Source: Turicibacter sp. UBA7094 (GTDB lineage Bacteria; Bacillota_I; Bacilli_A; MOL361; Turicibacteraceae). From it: 6,245 nt of DNA. Made by a program: the position numbers and the translations under genes. Positions 1-5,533 of this stretch are shown piece after piece. Location: positions 1 to 6,245 of the forward strand of contig DKYS01000098.1 in assembly GCA_002493395.1 (NCBI GenBank). Reading direction: 5' to 3'. Position 1 is the stretch's first letter. Each line of letters begins with the position of its first letter. Under the pieces are notes generated by a model. That model saw only the letters and a list, made by a program, of their open reading frames with translations, ran no database searches and was not told the DNA's origin.

Positions 1-296
1 GATAAATAATAATCTTTATCTGTCGCCTGAGATTTACATAATAGCTTTTTTAATTCCACCTTAGAAAAACCTAAAAATTCATTTTCTTCCTCGGGAATTA
101 AATAAATACTACTCCCATAACGTTGGATGAGACAATTGGCAATTTCACCTTGACCTTTAACTAATTCAATGACCGCCTCATTTGCCGTATAGGCATAATA
201 AAGTTCCTTCTCCTTCTGTTCATTTAGCTCTCGATGTTTTAGTAAATAATAAAAAATCTGTTGGCTTAGTCGTATCTCTTCACGCGTATAATCCAT
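1..296 (-). CDS. jetB: Wadjet subunit JetB (DUF6063-like, MukE/KITE-type), 3' end outside window
   Basis: The open frame starts with ATG at 296 and runs 98 codons to the window edge without a stop, so the C-terminal part is missing. The visible protein begins MDYTREEIRLSQQIFYYLL, a helical stretch, followed by ANEAVIELVKGQGEIANCL and a strand-turn segment with IQRYGSSIYLIPEEENEFL. That helix-strand layout with 'YLIP..(D/E)N.FLG' is what I associate with DUF6063, the MukE-like winged-helix KITE subunit of type II Wadjet systems. In the complex this subunit would bind the JetA kleisin and help load or shape the SMC motor on DNA. The ATG follows the jetA stop codon directly (zero gap), and a GAGGTGA Shine-Dalgarno (302-308) lies inside the jetA 3' end, so translation is probably coupled. 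Family assignment rests partly on position after jetA. The presence of jetC beyond the edge is inferred, not seen. Confidence 0.85.
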   Translation of the reverse strand, partial: MDYTREEIRLSQQIFYYLLKHRELNEQKEKELYYAYTANEAVIELVKGQGEIANCLIQRYGSSIYLIPEEENEFLGFSKVELKKLLCKSQATDKDYYL

Positions 297-1898
297 TTAG
301 CTCACCTCGAATCGAATATTAGAACACCGAATACTTTTTTTGCGCCCGTGCTCATCAACGGCCTGTTCAAACTTAACCACTTCATCCCTTTCCGTTCGCA
401 TAGCTCTTACTTTTTGAATCTGCTGATTTTTAAAAGATTCCTCTAACACCTCAAGTAAACACTGATTGAGTTGAAATTCTAACGATTGTTCAAATGTCCG
501 CTCAAGTTGCTCCCTTTTTAATTGTTCAATATCAATTTCTTTTGCTTGTAATAATTCAATCACAATCTCTTTAAAGATTTCAACCGTCGGAATTAACACG
601 TGGAGGTCTTCCGGTGTTAGTTGTTCTTTTAACTCATTCAACTCAAGGCTCCCTGATTTAATGACAAAACTTAAAATCATCCATAAACTCTTCTTATAAC
701 GAATCAATCGTTGTCTTTTTTGCTCATCCATAAATTCCTCAAACGACTCCTCTTCAAATGTTTCAAAGAACTCTTCTTCCTTCTTCCTTTTATAAAGGGG
801 GCGCTGAGGGGCAAAACTTTTCGTTAAATGGTACGTTTTATGAATGGGGCTCATCCATAACGGTCTTAAAAAATCATCCATCGATTCTAAAACATTGGGA
901 TTTTTCAACAAAACATCATAAACTTCTGTCCGCAAATTAAAGCGCTGAATCCCGCTCATTTGAATCAGTCCTTCTAATTCCTTTCCATACAGAGCCTTTA
1001 AATCAAAATGTGAATTTAAAATTCGTTGATGCTCATCTAGCGATCGGTTTAAATACTGTTCAATCGTTTTTAAATGTTGCAAATTTTCACGCTCATCATC
1101 CATCAGTTTTTGTATGGAAATATCTTTTTCTTCAAGTTCTTCAACTCGGTGTTTAATATTTTCCCGGTAACCTAAAAATTTCGTTTTTGTTTCTTGAATC
1201 ATCGTTAAATTTTGTTCACTAAGTTCTTGATACTCTTCATTCGAATAAAGTAAGGCATTTTGTCTAATTTTTCGCATCTCTTCCTCAATCTTTTGGCATT
1301 GAATCCGTAACAAATTAAAAATCCTTTTCACATCATCGACGGCTTTATCATACGTCGCTTTTTCTAAATGTAATTTGAAAACCATCTCTTCAATCGTTAA
1401 CTGTAAATGACGATCCACCTCAAGCGTGGATAACATCAATTCATAGCCTGCATCTGTTAAAGAATACGACGTTCTCCGAACGCCTCCATCTAAGTAAATC
1501 ACTTGATTCGCAAGAAAACTGATATGAATGGATTCATACTCCTTTTTCTCATAATTATAACTTTCAAAATACATGGGGCGACCTTCATTACAAAAGACGA
1601 CATCCACCATAAAAGTAGCCAGTTCCTTAGCTTCTTCATACGATAACGCCTTTTGATAGACAGAAAGGTTTAACTGATCAATAAAATTAGCAATATCATC
1701 TATGGTACAAGCCTCTTCTTTTAAAGAACGCTCCATAATATACAATAAAACCGAGAATATTAAATTAACCTGTTCAAATGATTCCTCAAATCCATACGTT
1801 TTCCATGTTGTTTTTGCTAAACTATTCTTAAAAAGGACGGCATAGGCACCCACCTTTTTCATTCGTGTTTGAAAGTGCCGCAAAAATTCATACTGCAT
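297..1898 (-). CDS. jetA: Wadjet subunit JetA (MukF-like kleisin)
   Basis: A 533-residue protein matching the JetA kleisin family of Wadjet SMC defence complexes. Residues 1-165 look like an N-terminal winged-helix region: an opening of MQYEFLRHFQTR, a basic-aromatic patch, and a closing segment of the type YSLTDAGYELMLSTLEVD (about 145-162), a recognisable kleisin/wHTH signature. Residues about 195-300 are a long charged coiled coil (KIEEEMRKIRQN, RVEELEEKDISIQKL), as expected for the kleisin helical neck. Residues 373-393 are a strongly acidic linker (KKEEEFFETFEEESFEEF). About 395-533 form a helical C-terminal domain. JetA would bridge the heads of the JetC SMC dimer and recruit JetB; it has no catalytic site of its own. 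The start ATG is preceded by AGGAGG (1907-1912) with 8 nt spacing, overlapping the jetD stop. The gap to jetD is 12 bp and to jetB zero. The frame is full length with no disruption. Confidence 0.93.
   Translation of the reverse strand: MQYEFLRHFQTRMKKVGAYAVLFKNSLAKTTWKTYGFEESFEQVNLIFSVLLYIMERSLKEEACTIDDIANFIDQLNLSVYQKALSYEEAKELATFMVDVVFCNEGRPMYFESYNYEKKEYESIHISFLANQVIYLDGGVRRTSYSLTDAGYELMLSTLEVDRHLQLTIEEMVFKLHLEKATYDKAVDDVKRIFNLLRIQCQKIEEEMRKIRQNALLYSNEEYQELSEQNLTMIQETKTKFLGYRENIKHRVEELEEKDISIQKLMDDERENLQHLKTIEQYLNRSLDEHQRILNSHFDLKALYGKELEGLIQMSGIQRFNLRTEVYDVLLKNPNVLESMDDFLRPLWMSPIHKTYHLTKSFAPQRPLYKRKKEEEFFETFEEESFEEFMDEQKRQRLIRYKKSLWMILSFVIKSGSLELNELKEQLTPEDLHVLIPTVEIFKEIVIELLQAKEIDIEQLKREQLERTFEQSLEFQLNQCLLEVLEESFKNQQIQKVRAMRTERDEVVKFEQAVDEHGRKKSIRCSNIRFEVS
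302..308 (-). promoter_or_regulatory. Ribosome binding site of jetB inside jetA
   Basis: GAGGTGA on the minus strand lies 5 nt before the jetB ATG and is formed by the last sense codons of jetA. It fixes the jetB start at 296 and indicates coupled translation of the kleisin and KITE subunits. Confidence 0.75.
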
Positions 1899-1906
1899 CG
1901 ATCATT

Positions 1907-1912
1907 CCTCCT
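1907..1912 (-). promoter_or_regulatory. Ribosome binding site of jetA overlapping the jetD stop codon
   Basis: A perfect AGGAGG on the minus strand shares bases with the jetD TAG stop (1911-1913) and sits 8 nt before the jetA ATG. Terminating jetD ribosomes would therefore stand on the jetA initiation site, which supports one operon with coupled translation. Confidence 0.85.
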
Positions 1913-2891
1913 AAAAGTCACGCATCGTCACGATTTCTTGTGGGATATAACGTCCCTCCTCCAAAATTTTTCTCATCTGCGACGCCTCTTTAAAATAACT
2001 AAAAAACACGCCTTTCTCATTCCGATTTTGACCCTCCTTGGTTTTTGGTAAAGAAAGATGGGCCGCCTTTTTGACCATCGCCTCATAAGCTGACACCAAA
2101 GGTTCACAATAAAACGTTGCGCATAACTGTTCAAAAATTAAAATCCCTTCATAATCTAAGTCTCCAAAATAATAAAAACGATTTAATTCATGAAGTAAAA
2201 ACGGTTCAACACTTGCCTCAAAATGACAAAAACCTTTCCATACTTTTTTTCCGCCCCCATAAATAAGCGTTTGAATCTCTTGCCCAAAAATCGTGGTCTT
2301 ACCCGCCATTAAATGCTTCCGTAAACTATAAAAAGTATCCTTATTTTCAACAATTAAAACCGTTTGAGGCGTTTTTTTAGAGACACTGAAATAGGCTAAC
2401 GGTTCCGCTGTTTCATATAAATTTAAATTTTCTAATGAAAGGCCTAAGTTTTTTAATACTCGTTTCCCTTCCGTGGCTAAAAACTTCTCTTGCGAAAAAA
2501 TTTGAAAACTACGCTCATTCATCGCCGTCGGTTCTTGTAATAAGGATAGCCTATTTTTAAAAAAGTCATTGATTTTTAACACCGCTTCACGATCTAATTG
2601 ATACTGTTTGAGATGACTTAAATAATACTCCTGCTTTAATAAAGGATGAAATAAATACATCACCTCTTCTTTTAGAGGATCTTCATTTTCAATACAATTT
2701 TGAATCCGATAACTTTTATAAAGTGAGGGCTTTTTACCATTCACCCCACTGCTTTTAATGGGCGAAATCACATTTTGTTGAATCAGTTGTAAAATAAAAT
2801 CATATAACTCCCGATAATCCGTCAAATGATAATGTCGTTCGATTTCTTGCAACGTAATTTTCTTACGGGGATACTCTTTTAAAAATTGCAT
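1911..2891 (-). CDS. jetD: Wadjet nuclease subunit JetD (winged helix plus Toprim/DUF2220 domain)
   Basis: A 326-residue protein. An N-terminal winged helix spans about residues 8-64 (ITLQEIERHYHL...). A linker-helical region follows (FHPLLKQEYYLSHLKQYQLD), then the JetD/DUF2220 signature NERSFQIFSQEKFLATEG (125-142). The C-terminal Toprim domain carries TVLIVENKDTF, with the metal-site glutamate at E182; IYGGGKKV (210-217); the DxD motif in YYFGDLDYEG (D244, D246, G249); and a late IPQE motif (E319). All Toprim acidic residues expected for metal-dependent DNA cleavage are present, so the protein should be active. JetD acts as the endonuclease that cuts circular DNA held by the JetABC loop-extrusion motor. 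It is somewhat shorter than the roughly 400-residue type I JetD proteins. It is the first gene of the operon, with RBS AGGAGGAG (2897-2904) 5 nt before the ATG and a promoter upstream. Confidence 0.95.
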   Translation of the reverse strand: MQFLKEYPRKKITLQEIERHYHLTDYRELYDFILQLIQQNVISPIKSSGVNGKKPSLYKSYRIQNCIENEDPLKEEVMYLFHPLLKQEYYLSHLKQYQLDREAVLKINDFFKNRLSLLQEPTAMNERSFQIFSQEKFLATEGKRVLKNLGLSLENLNLYETAEPLAYFSVSKKTPQTVLIVENKDTFYSLRKHLMAGKTTIFGQEIQTLIYGGGKKVWKGFCHFEASVEPFLLHELNRFYYFGDLDYEGILIFEQLCATFYCEPLVSAYEAMVKKAAHLSLPKTKEGQNRNEKGVFFSYFKEASQMRKILEEGRYIPQEIVTMRDF

Positions 2892-2896
2892 CGATA

Positions 2897-2904
2897 CTCC
2901 TCCT
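2897..2904 (-). promoter_or_regulatory. Ribosome binding site of jetD
   Basis: AGGAGGAG on the minus strand, 5 nt before ATG at 2891, is an almost ideal Shine-Dalgarno. It settles the jetD start; there is no competing upstream in-frame start with a comparable site. Confidence 0.85.
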
Positions 2905-2925
2905 GTTATTGGCTACTTTTAATAG

Positions 2926-2957
2926 ACATTATACATGAAATTTTAAAAGAATAATCA
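2926..2957 (-). promoter_or_regulatory. Probable promoter of the jetD-jetA-jetB operon
   Basis: A perfect TATAAT (2928-2933, minus strand), preceded by ATG, lies 36 bp upstream of the jetD ATG. Transcription would start near 2921, giving a leader of about 30 nt with the RBS in it. The -35 region is poor: the best hexamer at 18 bp spacing (2952-2957, TGATTA) matches TTGACA at few positions. The promoter may therefore be weak or need an activator. The AT-rich run between the elements is typical of low-GC Firmicutes. Confidence 0.55.
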
Positions 2958-3058
2958 TTTTCTCCTAAAATTACTTACCTATACAATCCTATTTAAGCGT
3001 AAACGAACTTAAAAATGACCGAGGTAACTCTTCTTAACGCCTTTTTTCTTTATTTTTA

Positions 3059-3087
3059 TCGTCAAAGACTTATTCTCATGATAAACT
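3059..3087 (+). promoter_or_regulatory. Possible promoter of the 122-residue gene
   Basis: TCGTCA (3059-3064, 4 of 6 to TTGACA) is followed after 17 bp by TAAACT (3082-3087, 4 of 6 to TATAAT) with an extended -10 TG at 3079-3080. The spacing is right but both hexamers are imperfect, so this is a tentative call. Confidence 0.35.
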
Positions 3088-3108
3088 AATAAAAGATGCA
3101 TTTTATTA
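3087..3108 (+). repeat. AT-only inverted repeat abutting the RBS of the 122-residue gene
   Basis: TAATAAAA (3087-3094) and TTTTATTA (3101-3108) are perfect 8-bp arms around a GATGCA centre. The right arm runs directly into the AGGAGGG Shine-Dalgarno (3108-3114). It could be an operator for a dimeric repressor overlapping the transcription start, or a weak RNA hairpin near the RBS. With AT-only arms in an AT-rich genome, chance is also possible. Confidence 0.4.
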
Positions 3109-3114
3109 GGAGGG
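3108..3114 (+). promoter_or_regulatory. Ribosome binding site of the 122-residue gene
   Basis: AGGAGGG ends 7 nt before ATG at 3122, an ideal Shine-Dalgarno. It strongly supports this short frame as a real, well-translated gene. Confidence 0.8.
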
Positions 3115-3121
3115 ATATTAA

Positions 3122-3490
3122 ATGAAGCAACTCTCGTTAAAACAGTTAAATTTAAATTTATTATCGACAATGGCTAACTCTTTAGATGGGTATGTCTTTT
3201 TATTAACCAACTTTGGACACGTCATGGGCCGACTCTACTATGCAGGGGATCAATTAGATGACACATTAGCTGGAATGATCACAAAAGCAAAAGAAGAAAT
3301 TTTAAACAACATTCAAGAAGAAATAGAATTCATTGGAGATGGAAGTCTCATCTGTGTAAAAGATGCCATTATCACCTATGCCACGGGGCAAACTTTAAGC
3401 TTTGATGAAATGACTCTTCACGCCGATCAAATTGTCGGATTTTCTCCTATTGACTCCGATACTTACGCCGCTTATATGGAAGAAAACTAA
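3122..3490 (+). CDS. Hypothetical 122-residue acidic soluble protein, divergent from jetD
   Basis: I do not recognise the family. The protein has no signal peptide, no transmembrane segment and no cysteine cluster. Its layout is an N-terminal helix (KQLSLKQLNLNLLSTMANSL), a hydrophobic strand pair (YVFLLTNFGHVMGRLYY, about 24-40), a charged helix (AGMITKAKEEILNNIQEEI, about 50-68) and a C-terminal mostly beta segment (GSLICVKDAIITYATGQ, then DEMTLHADQIVGFSPID). The tail is acidic (MEEN). The strand-rich second half loosely resembles small Sm-like or beta-barrel proteins, but that is only an impression. Evidence that it is a real gene: ideal RBS, a hairpin terminator that starts at the stop codon, and an uninterrupted frame. 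It is divergent from the Wadjet operon, with 230 bp between the two start codons. Whether it is linked to Wadjet function is unknown. Confidence 0.8.
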   Translation: MKQLSLKQLNLNLLSTMANSLDGYVFLLTNFGHVMGRLYYAGDQLDDTLAGMITKAKEEILNNIQEEIEFIGDGSLICVKDAIITYATGQTLSFDEMTLHADQIVGFSPIDSDTYAAYMEEN

Positions 3491-3523
3491 AAAAGGTATG
3501 ACCGGAAGGTCATACCTTTTTTT
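3489..3523 (+). terminator. Rho-independent terminator, possibly bidirectional
   Basis: A perfect 9-bp stem GGTATGACC (3495-3503) and GGTCATACC (3508-3516) closes a GGAA (GNRA-type) tetraloop and is followed by seven T (3517-3523). Six A precede the stem (3489-3494), so it also presents a U-tract on the minus strand. It could therefore stop leftward transcription from the DUF4352 gene before it reaches the 122-residue gene. The A-run overlaps the stop codon of that gene. Confidence 0.92.
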
Positions 3524-3857
3524 AGTTAATTCAACTGTTTCATCCATTTGCTTTTGAGCGATGATTAAAAACCGGTGTCACTTCCTCTAACGTAACAACA
3601 CTAACTCCTAAAGGGGTTAGTCACCTTTAATACATCTTTTTTATCTGTTACGCATGCAACCATCATTGTCGGAAGCGGTGCTAGAAAACTCAAGTAAGTC
3701 CCAACTAGAACATTCATATCTAATAAACAAATAAGGTTTAATCACATTGGATATCCACCTCAAGGGGAACTCGGCCATTCGTTTATTCTCTTCTAACTAG
3801 CTAAAATCCGCTCCCCCAAAAGGGTGGGTTTATCCTAGTCCTCCCTTAACCCCTTCT
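3524..3857. other. Gene-free tract with hairpins and coding-like fragments (possible decayed gene, element remnant or structured RNA)
   Basis: No frame here has both a usable RBS and reasonable length. On the minus strand a 46-codon open stretch (3741-3604) reads like protein (LLDMNVLVGTYLSF, then PTMMVACVTDKKDVLKV) and is closed by TAG. Shifting the frame beyond it continues as GVSVVTLEEVTPVF, which is what a frameshifted old gene looks like. A second minus-strand frame, ATG at 3778 to TAA at 3641 (45 residues), overlaps it. The tract also holds two plus-strand hairpins. One is CTAACTCC-TAAA-GGGGTTAG (3601-3620). The other is an imperfect 44-nt stem-loop (3796-3839) with ACTAG/CTAGT ends. 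Both pair better as plus-strand RNA because of G-U pairs. The sequence looks slightly richer in G and C than its surroundings. I cannot name a family. Confidence 0.4.
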
Positions 3858-5303
3858 TTATTCGTTTAATGGCGTTTCAAGCGTCCTAACGATACACTCA
3901 TTTGATTTCCAATGCGATGGAGAATAGATTAACTGAAAGTTTGTATACAAGTCCGTATCTTCAAATAACAAATACCCCTCGACACACTCCCCTGCCTCTA
4001 ACGTTCCGCTTGTCAACTCTGATTGATTATCAATTAATAATAAATTAGGCAAAATCAGACGCCCTTGTTCATTCATTAACTTAAAGTCAAATGCACTATA
4101 CTCTTGCTTTTCAGAGGATTGATTTGTCAACTCAACGCCAACCATAACAAACTGTTGATGAGCCTTTGCTTCGGCATACTTCGTCTCTTTCGCCAGTTCA
4201 ACTTTCGTAACCGATAACTGGCGCTTTGCTAAAGAATCAACAGATTGCCACTGATCATTCAGATGAACCTCTGATTGCAAAGGCGTTGACTCTGAATTGG
4301 TTGAAGTTAAATCAACTTCAATCGATTGCGTTGAAAATAGCGTCGGTTCATCATAATGAAGCGTTAACTCGCGGGCATCTTTTGGAATTTCAAAAACTAG
4401 CGTTCCGCTAACCATCCCTCCGCTAACCAATTCGCTAATCCCGAGTGTCTTCACCTCATTCATATCAAGAATAGGTTTCATGCGGTTTGTTGACGCCTCA
4501 CACGATAGTGTAAAATGAAACGGATAATAATTAACCGTCATTGTTGTTGAATTTTTTATACTTAAAGAAACAAAAAGCATCTCATATCCATCTTTTGTCG
4601 ACGCTTCACGCGTCACCCCATGGACCTGAATCATCGCCTGCTTCGCCTTGATAATATCCCCGATTTGACTAACAGTTACTTCCTCTTCCTCTGGCTCTTC
4701 TTGTGTAGTTGGTAAATAAGAAAACGTTAGTTGCTCGTGTTTAATTGGTTGTAAATAAATTAAGGAAACATCTTTGCTCTCATCCGCCAATAAATGTAAA
4801 CTTTGAATAGACATATGTTCCTCTATTGGCTTCAATGTTTCAAGCGTTTCCGTCTGTAATTGAAGATCTTTTAGGTTAATGGTATACGGTTCAGCCATTT
4901 TATTCGTAATATTGACATCTAACTGAACAAATTCATAACCTTCCGGAGCCTCCTCAACCCCATCTCCAGATGTTGTCTGTTGGTTAACAATTTTAATATC
5001 CAATTGATCGGTATAAGCTGATGGAGCCATTTTATACACCTTTTGGTGCCCCTCTTCAGAATCAGAAACAACAAAAGCTGTTGAATCCTCCTGATGCTTT
5101 ATCTCCTTATCCTCAACGGATGTCAACTCCGTTAACTGTCTCACCCCAACCAATAATAACGTCATCACGCCAAAGGTCCACAACACCCGTTTACGCGTCT
5201 TTACCGATGGAATCCCCCATCTGATAATTACTTCTGGACTAAAAATTCCCGTAATAAAACATAAGAAGGAGCACAGTAACAAGATTGATTTTATGTCTGG
5301 CAT
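3858..5303 (-). CDS. Membrane-anchored protein with three tandem DUF4352-like domains
   Basis: With the start chosen here the protein has 481 residues. TM1 spans about residues 6-22 (ILLLCSFLCFITGIF). A short basic loop follows (PEVIIRWGIPSVKTRKRV), then TM2 at about 40-55 (VLWTFGVMTLLLVGV). The positive-inside rule puts the loop in the cytoplasm and the large C-terminal part outside. That part has three homologous Ig-like units: about 96-198, 213-318 and 354-463. Each has a long-strand motif (EGYEFVQLDVNITN, DGYEMLFVSLSIKN, HQQFVMVGVELTNQ) and a closing strand (FSYLP, LHYDE, IYSPS). An acidic linker (QEEPEEEE) separates units 1 and 2. DUF4352 domains are common in Firmicute surface lipoproteins of unknown role; binding or sensing at the cell surface is a guess. 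I prefer ATG 5303 over ATG 5339 because a TATAAT overlaps the upstream ATG, while GGGGAG precedes 5303 at 5 nt spacing. Confidence 0.88.
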   Translation of the reverse strand: MPDIKSILLLCSFLCFITGIFSPEVIIRWGIPSVKTRKRVLWTFGVMTLLLVGVRQLTELTSVEDKEIKHQEDSTAFVVSDSEEGHQKVYKMAPSAYTDQLDIKIVNQQTTSGDGVEEAPEGYEFVQLDVNITNKMAEPYTINLKDLQLQTETLETLKPIEEHMSIQSLHLLADESKDVSLIYLQPIKHEQLTFSYLPTTQEEPEEEEVTVSQIGDIIKAKQAMIQVHGVTREASTKDGYEMLFVSLSIKNSTTMTVNYYPFHFTLSCEASTNRMKPILDMNEVKTLGISELVSGGMVSGTLVFEIPKDARELTLHYDEPTLFSTQSIEVDLTSTNSESTPLQSEVHLNDQWQSVDSLAKRQLSVTKVELAKETKYAEAKAHQQFVMVGVELTNQSSEKQEYSAFDFKLMNEQGRLILPNLLLIDNQSELTSGTLEAGECVEGYLLFEDTDLYTNFQLIYSPSHWKSNECIVRTLETPLNE

Positions 5304-5308
5304 ATAAA

Positions 5309-5314
5309 CTCCCC
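5309..5314 (-). promoter_or_regulatory. Ribosome binding site deciding the start of the DUF4352 gene
   Basis: GGGGAG on the minus strand, 5 nt before ATG 5303. The upstream in-frame ATGs at 5339 and 5321 have no comparable site, so 5303 is the better start. Confidence 0.6.
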
Positions 5315-5337
5315 ATTTCATCTTATTCTTACTCTTC

Positions 5338-5343
5338 ATTATA
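5338..5343 (-). promoter_or_regulatory. -10 element of the DUF4352 gene promoter
   Basis: A perfect TATAAT on the minus strand overlaps the first ATG of the longest open frame. Transcription would begin near 5331, about 28 nt before the preferred start, leaving that upstream ATG untranscribed. No good -35 hexamer is visible at 16-19 bp, so strength and regulation are uncertain. Confidence 0.5.
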
Positions 5344-5494
5344 TCTAATTTGGCCCTCGATTAGTTCATCTCGCCTATTTTTCGCCAAAAAAAGAAAAGA
5401 CATCTTTTACAAAACCAACACTTTTTTGTTTATTTCTGTCGGCTTTTTTTATTTTTCATCACAAAAAGAAAATTAAAAGCTGGCGCATTCACTT

Positions 5495-5533
5495 AAAAAG
5501 GGATGAACGCTAAAAACCGCGAAAATCCCTTTA
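5495..5533 (-). terminator. Probable Rho-independent terminator of the DJ-1/PfpI gene
   Basis: On the minus strand AAAGGGAT (5525-5532) pairs with ATCCCTTT (5497-5504). The inner part can add a CGC/GCG stem closing a T-rich loop, and the descending arm runs into a short T-tract. The ascending arm overlaps the TAA stop codon (5531-5533). The loop is larger than usual and the stem is interrupted, so efficiency is uncertain. It separates the DJ-1/PfpI gene from the DUF4352 gene. Confidence 0.6.

Noticed and set aside
758..940. Plus-strand open frame inside jetA
   Set aside because: Antisense to a well-supported gene, no RBS and no recognisable protein features; similar short plus-strand frames at 1869-2051, 4226-4411, 5021-5224 and 5285-5476 were dismissed for the same reason or as promoter-spanning spacer.
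3641..3778. 45-residue minus-strand frame starting ATG 3778
   Set aside because: No good Shine-Dalgarno, atypical composition, and overlaps another equally weak coding-like frame; treated as part of the gene-free tract.
3796..3839. Imperfect hairpin as terminator of the DUF4352 gene
   Set aside because: The minus-strand version loses pairs (A-G and C-A mismatches) and has only a short, displaced T-run; not convincing as a terminator.
5304..5339. Longer N-terminus of the DUF4352 protein from ATG 5339
   Set aside because: This ATG overlaps a perfect -10 box and lacks a properly spaced RBS; ATG 5303 has GGGGAG at 5 nt.
5380..5490. Possible small gene or structured RNA in the spacer between the DJ-1/PfpI and DUF4352 genes
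   Set aside because: Only homopolymer-rich A/T runs and a tiny AAAGA/TCTTT repeat with a 2-nt loop; no RBS-led frame and no stable structure.
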